A stretch of DNA of 50,814 bases from Nitrospira sp. ST-bin5 (GTDB lineage: Bacteria; Nitrospirota; Nitrospiria; Nitrospirales; Nitrospiraceae): contig MSXN01000003.1 of assembly GCA_002083555.1 (NCBI GenBank), forward strand, positions 58,177 through 108,990, read 5' to 3'. The position numbers and the translations under genes were made by a program. Numbering within the stretch: the stretch's first letter is position 1; each line of letters starts with the position of its first letter. The notes under the pieces are model-generated. The model searched no databases. It saw nothing but the letters and a program-made list of their open reading frames with translations, and was not told where the DNA came from. Positions 1 through 8,229 of this stretch are shown here, piece by piece.

Positions 1-176
1 GCCATTTCCACGGCAGCGCGATTGATGACCGGCAACGTGCCGGGCAGGCCCAAACAGACCGGGCAGGTTTGGCTGTTCGGCGAACGCCCGAACGTCGTCC
101 CGCATCCGCAGAACATTTTGGTCTTCGTGCGCAACTGCGCATGCACCTCGACCCCGATGACAACTTCGTAGATCAT
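1..176 (-). CDS. gatB: GatB N-terminus (Asp-tRNA(Asn)/Glu-tRNA(Gln) amidotransferase subunit B), cut by window edge
   Basis: Only the first 58 codons are in the window; the rest lies beyond position 1. The reading MIYEVVIGVEVHAQL is the classical GatB start, followed by the zinc-site cysteines C-G-C and C-P-V-C of the family. GatB binds the misacylated tRNA and, in GatCAB, phosphorylates and amidates Glu-tRNA(Gln) or Asp-tRNA(Asn). The ATG lies 2 bases after the stop of the YtxH gene, so it is the last visible gene of an operon that also carries gatC and gatA. Identification is firm from family motifs. Confidence 0.93.
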   Translation of the reverse strand, partial: MIYEVVIGVEVHAQLRTKTKMFCGCGTTFGRSPNSQTCPVCLGLPGTLPVINRAAVEM

Positions 177-178
177 CC

Positions 179-496
179 TCAGCCTTGTTCCTCTCCACGC
201 ATGCGGTCACGCTCACGCTTCATCGCTTCACGACCGGCCTCAAAAGCCTCCCGCAAAACCGACTTTTTCGAGTCGACGAATTCCTTGCCCTGATCGACCG
301 CTTCCTCGAACGACTCACCGGCCCGGCCGGCCAAATCCCGCAGATTGTCTTCGGCACGACGCGCATAGCCCCGAAGCTGCTCGCGGGATTCACGTCCCGA
401 CTGCGGCGCCAACAGCAGGGCCGCCACCGCGCCCAATGCAGCTCCGCTCAGAAAGGCCAAGAATACGCCCGCTGAGGATCCTCGTTCATCCGCCAT
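179..496 (-). CDS. YtxH-domain small membrane protein
   Basis: About 105 residues. One hydrophobic segment near the N-terminus (VFLAFLSGAALGAVAALLLA) is followed by PQSGRESREQLRGYARR, the signature of YtxH/gas-vesicle-type stress proteins, and a charged coiled-coil tail rich in E, K and R. I chose the internal ATG at 496 because AGGAGA lies 8 bases before it; an in-frame ATG at 514 is also possible but has no such site. The start overlaps the end of the DUF948 gene by 11 bases, so the two are translationally coupled. The function is unknown; the two probably form an envelope-associated pair. Confidence 0.8.
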   Translation of the reverse strand: MADERGSSAGVFLAFLSGAALGAVAALLLAPQSGRESREQLRGYARRAEDNLRDLAGRAGESFEEAVDQGKEFVDSKKSVLREAFEAGREAMKRERDRMRGEEQG

Positions 497-893
497 TGTG
501 GTGTTCTCCTTCATGTTTCATTCGTTCGCGCACGACCTGCGTCGCCGCCTTAAACCCTGCAACCACACTCGCCACGTTCGTCAACAATGTCCCGCTTGAC
601 CCGCGCACCACGTTGTGAACCTGCTGCACTGATTCGCCGACTTCGCCCACGGCATGCAGCAACACCGCCGCATGTTCGACGCCACCACGAGCCTGATCAG
701 CCAGATCGTTCAAATTCTGACTCATGCTGCGCAGGTCGGCGACAAGGGGCGGCATGTCCGCATTCATTTTGGCCAACAGTTGTTCAGACTCGGCCACCGT
801 CTTCCGAAGCTGAATCAACACCGGGACGAGATAACCCACCAGCACAGCAAAGGCGATGGCAATCACGATGGCTGCAATTTCAACGACTGTCAT
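486..893 (-). CDS. DUF948 family membrane-anchored coiled-coil protein
   Basis: 135 residues. An N-terminal transmembrane helix (IAAIVIAIAFAVLVGYLVPV, residues 5-24) is followed by a long helical region with heptad-like spacing (LRKTVAESEQLLAKMNADM) as in DUF948 proteins. It starts at an ATG preceded by GGAGGGCC and ends inside the YtxH start. DUF948 and YtxH genes commonly pair, but no biochemical role is established. It sits between gatA and gatB, which splits the amidotransferase genes. Confidence 0.8.
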   Translation of the reverse strand: MTVVEIAAIVIAIAFAVLVGYLVPVLIQLRKTVAESEQLLAKMNADMPPLVADLRSMSQNLNDLADQARGGVEHAAVLLHAVGEVGESVQQVHNVVRGSSGTLLTNVASVVAGFKAATQVVRERMKHEGEHHNGG

Positions 894-914
894 GAGGCCC
901 TCCGCTTTCTGTCC

Positions 915-2381
915 TTATCGGACCGCCGGCTTCTTCGCACGCCATTGCGTCGACTGCTCATACGCATGGGCGGCTCTCAACAGAGTGTCCTCTTGAAATG
1001 CCCGCCCGATGAGCTGCAAACCGATCGGCAGTCCGGCCTTGCTGAATCCACAGGGCAATGCGATGGCCGGCAAGCCGGCTAAATTGACGGAGATCGTGAA
1101 AATGTCCGAGAGATACATCTGCAAGGGATCTGCACTCTTCTCGCCCAGTTGAAAGGCCGGCGTGGGCGTCACAGGCGTCACAATCAGATCGACCTCTTTG
1201 AACGCCGCATCAAAATCCTGCCGGATCAACGTCCGTACCGCTTGCGCTTTCCCGTAGTAGGCATCGTAGTAGCCGGAGCTCAGCGCGTAGGTGCCCAGCA
1301 TAATCCGGCGCTTCACCTCCGGTCCGAACCCCTCCTGGCGGGTCTTGGTATAGAGGTCCAGCAGATCTTTCGTATCCTTCGAACGCAGGCCGAACTTCAC
1401 GCCGTCGAAGCGGGCCAGATTCGAACTCGCTTCCGCCGTGGCAATGACATAATACACCGCCACCGCCGCATCGGTGCGCGGCAACTGAATCTCTTTGATC
1501 TCCCCACCGAGACTCTTCAATTCCTCGATCGCCGCCCGCACGGCCTGCTCGACTTCCGGATCGAGCCCCTCGGCAAAAAATTCAGCCGGGATCCCGATCT
1601 TCAGCTTCTTCAGATCTTTTTTCTTGAGTGCCTTCATGTAGTCAGGCACCGGCACATCCGCCGAGGTTGAGTCCATCGGATCATGACCGGCAATGACACC
1701 CAAGAGAAAAGCCGCGTCCGCCACATCCTTCGTGATGGGCCCGATCTGATCGAGCGACGAGGCGAAGGCGATCAGCCCGTAGCGCGAGACGCGCCCGTAG
1801 GTCGGCTTCAAACCGACAACGCCGCAGAACGCCGCCGGCTGCCGGATCGATCCGCCGGTATCCGACCCGAGTGCCGCGGCGCACTCGTCCGCCGCCACCG
1901 CCGCCGCCGAGCCGCCGCTCGAGCCGCCGGGCACACATTGCAGATTCCAGGGATTGCGGCTGGGGCCGAACGCCGAGTTTTCCGTGGAGGACCCCATCGC
2001 GAACTCATCGAGATTGGTCTTCCCCAACAATAGATAGCCCTGCGCCCGCAACTTCGCGATGACCGTGGCGTCATAGGGCGGCACAAAGTTCTGGAGCATC
2101 CGCGAGCTGCAGGTGGTTGTAACGCCCTCGGTGCAGAGGTTGTCCTTGATCGCCAGGGGCATCCCCATCATCGGCTGTGTTTTCCGCCAGCCCTTCAGCG
2201 AGTCGTCCAGCGCAGCCGCATCGACCATCGCCTGCTCTTTTTGGGTTGTCACGTACGCCTTGACCTTGGGCTCGACCTGCCCGATGCGCAGGAAATAGGC
2301 GCGCACGATCTCCTTGGCGGTGACTTCCCCGGCCGTGAATTTCTTCTGCAATTCGCAGAGCGTCAGTTTATGCAGACTCAT
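915..2381 (-). CDS. gatA: GatA, amidotransferase subunit A
   Basis: 488 residues, full family length. It is the glutaminase subunit of GatCAB, which releases ammonia from glutamine for tRNA-dependent Gln/Asn synthesis. The amidase signature is present: PGGSSGGSAAAVAADECA followed by LGSDTGGSIRQPA holds the cis-Ser and nucleophilic Ser of the Ser-Ser-Lys triad, and the Lys lies in MPLAIKDNLC. The start ATG overlaps the panD stop (ATGA), so the two are coupled. Nothing unusual was seen in the sequence. Confidence 0.97.
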   Translation of the reverse strand: MSLHKLTLCELQKKFTAGEVTAKEIVRAYFLRIGQVEPKVKAYVTTQKEQAMVDAAALDDSLKGWRKTQPMMGMPLAIKDNLCTEGVTTTCSSRMLQNFVPPYDATVIAKLRAQGYLLLGKTNLDEFAMGSSTENSAFGPSRNPWNLQCVPGGSSGGSAAAVAADECAAALGSDTGGSIRQPAAFCGVVGLKPTYGRVSRYGLIAFASSLDQIGPITKDVADAAFLLGVIAGHDPMDSTSADVPVPDYMKALKKKDLKKLKIGIPAEFFAEGLDPEVEQAVRAAIEELKSLGGEIKEIQLPRTDAAVAVYYVIATAEASSNLARFDGVKFGLRSKDTKDLLDLYTKTRQEGFGPEVKRRIMLGTYALSSGYYDAYYGKAQAVRTLIRQDFDAAFKEVDLIVTPVTPTPAFQLGEKSADPLQMYLSDIFTISVNLAGLPAIALPCGFSKAGLPIGLQLIGRAFQEDTLLRAAHAYEQSTQWRAKKPAVR

Positions 2382-2746
2382 GGGTGCTTGGCCGCCGCCT
2401 CAACAATGCGGTTCTTTCCATCCACGCGGACAATCTTGGGCGCGTGCCGTTTGATCTCTTCTTCGCTGTAGTATTCGTAACAGAAGATGATGATCTGATC
2501 GCCCGTCGCGCCCTTCCGCGCCGTCGGCCCGTTCAAGATGATTTCTCCGCCGCCCCGTTTTCCGGTGATCGCGTAGGTCATAAACCGTTCGCCGTTATTC
2601 AGGTTCGAACAGACGACGGCCTCATACGGAAGAATGCCGGCCGCCTCGAGCAGCTCCTCATCGACCGTCAGACTCCCCTCGTACTCCAGGTGTGCGCCGG
2701 TCACGGTCGCACGGTGAATTTTTGATCGCAGCATCTGTCGAAACAT
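2378..2746 (-). CDS. panD: Aspartate 1-decarboxylase (proenzyme)
   Basis: 122 residues. PanD makes beta-alanine for pantothenate and CoA by decarboxylating aspartate. The self-cleavage site Gly24-Ser25 lies in LEYEGSLTVD, and the Ser becomes the pyruvoyl group. The N-terminal MLRSKIHRATVT and the later ILNGPTARKG are typical. The start has AAAGGAG 5 bases upstream. It is inserted between gatC and gatA and overlaps gatA by 4 bases. Placing a pantothenate gene inside the amidotransferase cluster is uncommon in model bacteria. Confidence 0.96.
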   Translation of the reverse strand: MFRQMLRSKIHRATVTGAHLEYEGSLTVDEELLEAAGILPYEAVVCSNLNNGERFMTYAITGKRGGGEIILNGPTARKGATGDQIIIFCYEYYSEEEIKRHAPKIVRVDGKNRIVEAAAKHP

Positions 2747-2786
2747 GAGACTCCTTTATGGCTGGATCCCCGCCATCGCAGGGATC

Positions 2787-3074
2787 TTAATCAATAATCT
2801 TCGGCACGCAAAATCCGTCCGCTTCACGCTCCGGGGCATTGGCAAGCGCCTGCTCGACCGACAACGACGGCCGGACCACATCGTCGCGAAACACATTCAC
2901 CTGGCCCAGTACCGTCGCCGTCGGCTGAACCCCGTCCGTATTGTATTTCTTGAGCGTCTCAACATGCGTCAGAATCTGGCTCAACTGTTTGGCAAACACG
3001 GCCACCTCGCTCTCAGTCACCTGCAGCCGCGCCAGCTTCGCCACCTTCTCAACTTCCTGTTTGGTAATCTCCAC
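2787..3074 (-). CDS. gatC: GatC, amidotransferase subunit C
   Basis: 95 residues starting at GTG, with a purine-rich site (GGAAGGGAAAG) upstream. The order KQEVEKVAKLARLQVTESE and the C-terminal LRDD-type stretch (VFRDDVVRPS) are those of GatC, the small linker that clamps GatA to GatB. It is the first gene of the gatC-panD-gatA-DUF948-YtxH-gatB run. A palindromic repeat separates it from glmS upstream. Confidence 0.93.
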   Translation of the reverse strand: MEITKQEVEKVAKLARLQVTESEVAVFAKQLSQILTHVETLKKYNTDGVQPTATVLGQVNVFRDDVVRPSLSVEQALANAPEREADGFCVPKIID

Positions 3075-3104
3075 CGTTTCTTTCCCTTCCTCTTCTCTCT
3101 CAGA

Positions 3105-3226
3105 GGATGTTCAAAATGGTCTTCCAGCAAGGCCGCAGGGAGTCCGTCAACCGAGGCGTACCCTCAGGGGTACGTCGCAGGGAGACGGGCGACCGAGAAC
3201 GCCGCTGGAAGCCATTTTCAACATCC
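3105..3226. repeat. 122-bp palindromic intergenic repeat (MITE-like)
   Basis: The ends are an imperfect inverted repeat: GGATGTTCAAAATGG on the left, and on the right GGATGTTGAAAATGG when reverse complemented. The centre is a second palindrome, GGCGTACC around a short loop to GGTACGTCG. It fills the gap between glmS and gatC and stops 2 bases short of the glmS stop codon. Its right end reappears at 12891-12922 (26 of 32 identical) and its core reappears near 19834-19855, so a dispersed family is present. It could form a long hairpin and act as an attenuator or terminator. Confidence 0.75.
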
Positions 3227-3228
3227 GA

Positions 3229-5058
3229 TCACTCCACCGTCACGCTCTTAGCCAGATTTCTCGGTTGATCCACATCCGCCCCGCGTAACACGGCAATATG
3301 ATACGCCAACAACTGCAAGGGTATCGTGAACAGAATGGGCGAGAGCAACGGGTGCGTGTCCGGAATCGTAAACACCGCATCCGCGGTTTTCCCGAGCTCG
3401 CGCTCGCCTTCAGCCACAAACGCGATCACCGGCGCATGTCGCGCCTTCACTTCCATCAGATTGCTCACCGTCTTTTCATACAGGCGATCGCGCGGCGCCA
3501 GCACCACCACCGGCATGTCCTTATCGAGCAACGCAATGGGCCCATGCTTCATCTCGCCGGCCGGATACCCCTCGGCATGGATGTACGAAATTTCCTTGAG
3601 CTTCAGCGAACCTTCCAGCGCGATCGGGTAATTGATCCCACGCCCCAGGAACAGAAAATTGCGCTTCTTGTAATAGCGTTTCGAAATGGCGACCACTTCA
3701 GCTTCCCGGCCCAACACCCGCTCGACGAGAGAAGGCAATTGCACCAGTCGATCCAACCAGGCTTTTCCGTCGGCCACATTCATCACCTTGCGCACGCGCG
3801 CCAGATGGAGCGACAGCAGATACAGCGCCGTGAGCTGCGCGGTAAAGGCTTTCGTCGACGCCACACCGATCTCCGGTCCGCAATGCGTATAGAGCACCCC
3901 GTCCGACTCCCGCGCCAGCGTACTGCCGACCACGTTCACGACGGACACCACGCGGGCGCCCTTCGCCTTTGCCTCCCTCGCCGCCGCCAGCGTATCGGCG
4001 GTTTCCCCCGATTGGGAAATCGTAATGAACAGGTCCTTCTTTCCCACCAGCGGATCGCGATAGCGGAACTCACTCCCGATATCGACCTGCACCGGCGTCC
4101 GCACCATTTCCTCGAAGAGATACTTGCCGACCAACCCGGCGTGCCAGGAAGTCCCGCAGGCCACGATCCAGATCCGTTCCACCGCGGCGAATTCCTTGGG
4201 CGTGAGTCCGATGTCCGGCAAATCGGCTTCTCCGGTTTCGTAGGAGTACCGCCCGCGCATGGTATCGAGAATGGTCTGGGGCTGCTCGTGAATCTCCTTC
4301 AGCATGAAATGCGGATACCCGCTCTTCTCCACGGCGGAGGCGTCCCACGTGATCTTCGTCGCCTTCCGGGAGACCGGCTGCCCATCCGCATTCGTCAGAT
4401 GCATCTCGTGCTGCGTCACTACCGCGACGTCACCCTCTTCAAGGTAGGTCACATCCCGCGTGTGCGCCAACATCGCCATCACGTCGGACGCGACAAACGA
4501 TGCTTGCTTGGTGCGCCCAACCACCAGCGGACAACCGGACCGCGCGGCAACCAAGGTTCCCGGCTCTTTCTCGGAGATCACCGCCAGCGCATAGCTTCCG
4601 CGCACGTCTTTTGTCGCCGACCGAACGGCATCCGCCAATCCCTGCCCTTTCTGGAGATACTTATCGATCAAATGGGCCAGCACTTCCGTGTCGGTCTCCG
4701 ACTGAAACTTGTAGCCCTCTTTTTCCAACTGCTGCTTCAGCGGCTGATAATTCTCGATGATGCCGTTGTGCACGAGCACACAACCCTTCGATCGATGCGG
4801 ATGGGCATTCTGCTCAGACGGCTTGCCATGCGTCGCCCAGCGGGTGTGACCGATCCCCACCATGCCGCTCAGCTCTTTCTCTTGAAGCGACTTTTGAAGA
4901 TTCACCAGCTTGCCGACACTGCGCCGCACATTGATTTTCTGCCCCTGCTGGATGGCAACGCCTGCGGAGTCATACCCGCGATACTCCAACTTAGCCAGCC
5001 CGCCGATCAGAATCGGAACCGCTTCTTGATTTCCCACATAGCCAACAATGCCACACAT
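3229..5058 (-). CDS. glmS: Glucosamine-6-phosphate synthase (isomerizing glutamine amidotransferase)
   Basis: 609 residues, the usual length. GlmS makes glucosamine-6-phosphate from fructose-6-phosphate and glutamine, the entry to peptidoglycan and LPS amino sugars. The N-terminal class II glutaminase has nucleophile Cys2 (MCGIVGYVG), then HTRWATHG. Two SIS isomerase domains follow, with CGTSWHAG and SQSGETADTLAA, and the C-terminus ends LAKSVTVE as in the family. GGAGG lies 10 bases before the ATG. glmU lies 7 bases upstream, so the two steps of UDP-GlcNAc synthesis are co-transcribed. Confidence 0.97.
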   Translation of the reverse strand: MCGIVGYVGNQEAVPILIGGLAKLEYRGYDSAGVAIQQGQKINVRRSVGKLVNLQKSLQEKELSGMVGIGHTRWATHGKPSEQNAHPHRSKGCVLVHNGIIENYQPLKQQLEKEGYKFQSETDTEVLAHLIDKYLQKGQGLADAVRSATKDVRGSYALAVISEKEPGTLVAARSGCPLVVGRTKQASFVASDVMAMLAHTRDVTYLEEGDVAVVTQHEMHLTNADGQPVSRKATKITWDASAVEKSGYPHFMLKEIHEQPQTILDTMRGRYSYETGEADLPDIGLTPKEFAAVERIWIVACGTSWHAGLVGKYLFEEMVRTPVQVDIGSEFRYRDPLVGKKDLFITISQSGETADTLAAAREAKAKGARVVSVVNVVGSTLARESDGVLYTHCGPEIGVASTKAFTAQLTALYLLSLHLARVRKVMNVADGKAWLDRLVQLPSLVERVLGREAEVVAISKRYYKKRNFLFLGRGINYPIALEGSLKLKEISYIHAEGYPAGEMKHGPIALLDKDMPVVVLAPRDRLYEKTVSNLMEVKARHAPVIAFVAEGERELGKTADAVFTIPDTHPLLSPILFTIPLQLLAYHIAVLRGADVDQPRNLAKSVTVE

Positions 5059-5065
5059 CGATCGT

Positions 5066-6592
5066 CTACCTCCGCTTCTTCTTGCTGGGCGCCTTGGTGG
5101 CCGCCGTTCGCTTACCGGCCGGCTTCACCGGGGCCTGCTTCTCATTCGCCAACAACGCACGCCGTCTGGCCGCCCATCCGGCCCGATTGACTTGCGCTAC
5201 CCGGGCGATCGCCAACGCATCCGCCGGCACATCCTGCGTCACCGTCGTACCGGCCGCAATAACCGCCCCTGCCCCGATGGTCACCGGTGCGATCAACTGC
5301 GTGTCACTCCCGAGGAACACGTGATCACCCACGATCGTCTGAAACTTATGCGCGCCGTCATAGTTACAGGTAATTGTCCCGGCGCCGATGTTGACGCCCT
5401 TGCCGATCGTCGCGTCCCCGAGATAGCTCAAATGGTTGGCCTTGGCTCCTTCGCCCAGATCCGTCTTCTTCATCTCGACAAAGTTGCCGACCTTCGCCTT
5501 CTTGCGCACCCGCACGCCGGGACGCAAATGCACGAACGGACCGATCGTGGCTTGCTCGTCGATCTGCGAGTCGGCACAGACGCAATGATCCAGAATCGTC
5601 ACATGAGACCCGACCGCACAATTCGTGAGCCGCGTGAAGGAGCGCACTTCACACCCCTCGCCAATGACCGTCTTCCCTTCCAAGGTCACGTTCGGATGCA
5701 AGATCGTGTCTTTTCCAATCACGACCTCAGCATCGATCCACGTGGAGGCCGGGTCGATCATCGTCACACCGGCTTCCATCCAGCGCCGCCGGATCTCCCG
5801 GCGAATCACTTGCTCAGCCTCCGCCAACTGCCATCTGGTATTGACCCCCAACCCTTCATCCGGATTCGTCAGCGGGAGCGCCGCGACCCGATGGCCCTGC
5901 GTGACCGCCATATCGACGATGTCCGTCAGGTAGTACTCCCCCTGCGCATTGTGCGGCTGCACCTTGTCCAACGCCGCAAAGAGAAAGGACCCGTCGACGA
6001 CATAAGTCCCGACATTGATCTCGCGGATCGTCCGCTCGTCCGGAGACGCGTCGCGATCTTCGACGATCTTCACCACGTCAGCGGACGCATGGACGGCACC
6101 GGATGGCCCCTTCGCCGTCCGCCGCACCACCCGGCCATAGCCTCCAGGGTTATCCAGAATCGCCGTCAAGAGGGTGACCGTCGCACCGGCTGCCCGATGC
6201 GTTTGCAACAACGCACGCAATGTCGATTCTTGCAGCAGCGGCGTATCGCCGTTGAGAATGAGATAGGCCGTCGGCGCATTGGCCTTACCGGGAGCAAACA
6301 CCGAACGCGTTTGCAATACAGCATGCCCCGTCCCCAATTGCTGAACCTGCTCGACGATGTGCACCGCCGCGCCGCCCGACTGCCCCGCGAGCGCAGACTC
6401 CAGCACCGCACGGACCTGCGCGGCCTGATGCCCCACGACCACCGCGACAGAATGTCCGGCAACCGCGCGAGCGACATCGAGCGCATACCGGATCATCGGA
6501 CGCCCGACGATCTGATGCAGCACTTTGGCCTGCTCCGATCGCATACGCGTGCCACGCCCGGCCGCCATCACCACGACACCCAACCCATCCAT
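5066..6592 (-). CDS. glmU: Bifunctional GlmU: GlcNAc-1-phosphate uridyltransferase / glucosamine-1-phosphate N-acetyltransferase
   Basis: About 508 residues from the ATG at 6592, chosen because AGGAG sits 6 bases upstream and the protein then begins with VVVMAAGRGTRM as expected. In-frame ATGs at 6598, 6619 and 6661 are alternatives. The N-terminal half is the nucleotidyltransferase (GXGTRM loop); the C-terminal half is a left-handed beta-helix acetyltransferase with hexapeptide repeats (VGNFVEMKKTDLGEGAKANH). A Lys/Arg-rich tail ends KKKRR. Together with glmS it supplies UDP-GlcNAc. Confidence 0.95.
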   Translation of the reverse strand: MDGLGVVVMAAGRGTRMRSEQAKVLHQIVGRPMIRYALDVARAVAGHSVAVVVGHQAAQVRAVLESALAGQSGGAAVHIVEQVQQLGTGHAVLQTRSVFAPGKANAPTAYLILNGDTPLLQESTLRALLQTHRAAGATVTLLTAILDNPGGYGRVVRRTAKGPSGAVHASADVVKIVEDRDASPDERTIREINVGTYVVDGSFLFAALDKVQPHNAQGEYYLTDIVDMAVTQGHRVAALPLTNPDEGLGVNTRWQLAEAEQVIRREIRRRWMEAGVTMIDPASTWIDAEVVIGKDTILHPNVTLEGKTVIGEGCEVRSFTRLTNCAVGSHVTILDHCVCADSQIDEQATIGPFVHLRPGVRVRKKAKVGNFVEMKKTDLGEGAKANHLSYLGDATIGKGVNIGAGTITCNYDGAHKFQTIVGDHVFLGSDTQLIAPVTIGAGAVIAAGTTVTQDVPADALAIARVAQVNRAGWAARRRALLANEKQAPVKPAGKRTAATKAPSKKKRR

Positions 6593-6615
6593 GGCCATCT
6601 CCTGCTTATGCGGCA

Positions 6616-7284
6616 TCATCCGATGGTCACCCCCGCGTCCGGTTGTTTTACCCCGCTCCACTTCGCATCAGCATTCAGCACTGAAGCCATCGAGGTGGCC
6701 GGCGTGTAGAGCCCGCCTGAGACGATGAGCTTCATGGCTTCTTCGACCGAGATCTCTACCGACATGACTTCACGTTCCGGGACCAACAGGAAATACCCGG
6801 ACGTGGGATTCGGCGACGTCGGCACATAGACATGGATCAACGGCTCTTGCGCCAGCGAGGCCGTCTCGGATTTCGTCACCCCTGTGACAAAGGCAAAACA
6901 ATAGTGGCCGTTCTTGGGAAACTGAATGAGCACCACCCGATGATAGGAGCCTCGATCAGAAAACGAGAGAATATCCATCATCGATTTCAGTGTCGAATAA
7001 ATCCCGCGAACCAGCGGCAGACGATTCAGCCAGTCCTCCCAGATCCGCACAATCTGCCGGCCGATAAAATTTGCGGCAAACAGCCCGACGGAGAAGATCA
7101 GCAGTATGAGCGCCAGAATCCCCAAGCCCGGCACATAGTATTCCGGCACCCAGCGGGCTACCGCCTCGCCCAAAATCCCATCAACCGTGACAAAGAGGGC
7201 TTTCAAAATGAGAATCGTCCCCCAAATCGGGGTGATGACGAGCAGGCCCGTCAGAAAGTATCGTTTCAACAAGGTTTTCAGCAT
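6616..7284 (-). CDS. DUF502 family membrane protein
   Basis: 222 residues with two N-terminal transmembrane helices (around residues 10-33 and 52-75) followed by a soluble domain. The pattern RYFLTGLLVITPIWGT and VPLVRGIYSTLKSMMD-like segment (LPLVRGIYSTLKSMMD) is characteristic of DUF502. The biochemical role is unknown in the family. It is the first gene of the minus-strand run, and its stop overlaps possible upstream starts of glmU. Confidence 0.85.
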   Translation of the reverse strand: MLKTLLKRYFLTGLLVITPIWGTILILKALFVTVDGILGEAVARWVPEYYVPGLGILALILLIFSVGLFAANFIGRQIVRIWEDWLNRLPLVRGIYSTLKSMMDILSFSDRGSYHRVVLIQFPKNGHYCFAFVTGVTKSETASLAQEPLIHVYVPTSPNPTSGYFLLVPEREVMSVEISVEEAMKLIVSGGLYTPATSMASVLNADAKWSGVKQPDAGVTIG

Positions 7285-7552
7285 GTCCGTCAGATCTTGA
7301 ACGAGGCACTATAATGTGGTGGCTCATCATACAGAGATTCACCAGGTGCCGCAATCCATTTATGGGTATTTTCAATGGGTTACACAAAGAAACTCCGGCC
7401 CGGAGACGAGAGGAATCTTCAGGAACCGGAGACCGGTCGCCTCTTCCCGGGGAGCGTGGGCGCGTACCGTGGCCAGCCCGGTCATTCTTGCTATTCAATT
7501 AAGCTTGGCATTACCATCGCGGCGAATTCTGAACCGGTGACAGGAACCACTC
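7285..7552. other. Divergent intergenic region between DUF502 gene and tmk
   Basis: 268 bases with no convincing gene; short reading frames here lack family resemblance. A perfect TATAAT at 7310-7315 points toward tmk on the plus strand but has no good -35 partner at 16-18 bases. GC-rich inverted segments follow (around 7395-7470), so a leader RNA of about 240 bases ahead of tmk is possible. I see no recognised riboswitch. Confidence 0.4.
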
Positions 7553-8227
7553 GTGGCGAGACAACGCAGACAGACAGCCGGCATCTTCATCACGCTGGAA
7601 GGTACCGAGGGCAGCGGCAAATCAACCCAAGCTGCTCGCCTGGCAGAAACACTTCGAACCGAAGGTCATGCCGTCCTCCTCACGCGGGAACCGGGTGGCA
7701 CCCCTGCAGCCGAACTGCTCCGTGAGGTGTTGCTTAAGAGTAATTCCGAGTCGCTGGCCGCTGAAACAGAAGCCTTCGTGATTCTCGCGGCGCGCCGCCA
7801 ACATGTGGACCACGTGATCGCACCGGCCCTCCGGCAGGGCGCAATCGTGATCTGCGACCGGTTTGTCGATTCCACCTTGGCCTATCAAGGCTACGCGCGA
7901 GGGTTGGATCTGAAAACGTTGCGCACAATGAACCGATGGGCCACCGGAGGTCTCGCGCCGGATCTCACCCTCCTCTTCGATCTACCCGTGGCCACCGGCC
8001 TGCGCCGGCGACAACGCGATGCCGCAGGACAAAACCGGCTGGACCGGGAAACCAAGCGCTTTCACGAACACGTCCGCTCCGGCTTTTTGGAACTCGCGCG
8101 CAAAGAACCCCGACGCATCAAGCCGGTTAACGCGGCGCGCCCCCCCGACAGGATTGCAGACGACGTGCGCACGCTCGTGTTCAATTGGCTAGAGAAGCGC
8201 CGGCCGCAAGCGGGCCGGAGAAAGTAG
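7553..8227 (+). CDS. tmk: Thymidylate kinase
   Basis: 224 residues from a GTG start with AGGAA 7 bases upstream. It phosphorylates dTMP to dTDP for DNA synthesis. The P-loop is EGTEGSGKST; the DRFVDSTLAYQG segment is the dTMP-binding DR motif; RRRQRDAAGQNRLDRE is a LID region. It is the first gene of a plus-strand operon with holB, 2 bases upstream of its start. That linkage is conserved in many bacteria. Confidence 0.95.
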   Translation: MARQRRQTAGIFITLEGTEGSGKSTQAARLAETLRTEGHAVLLTREPGGTPAAELLREVLLKSNSESLAAETEAFVILAARRQHVDHVIAPALRQGAIVICDRFVDSTLAYQGYARGLDLKTLRTMNRWATGGLAPDLTLLFDLPVATGLRRRQRDAAGQNRLDRETKRFHEHVRSGFLELARKEPRRIKPVNAARPPDRIADDVRTLVFNWLEKRRPQAGRRK

Positions 8228-8229
8228 CC

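Noticed and set aside
3298..5190. A 630-residue plus-strand frame over glmS and the glmS-glmU junction
   Set aside because: It is an antisense shadow of glmS and glmU, which have clear family motifs; its own translation has none and is Arg/His/Pro-rich as expected for a GC-rich antisense frame.
5048..6709. A 553-residue plus-strand frame over glmU
   Set aside because: Antisense to glmU with no recognised domain.
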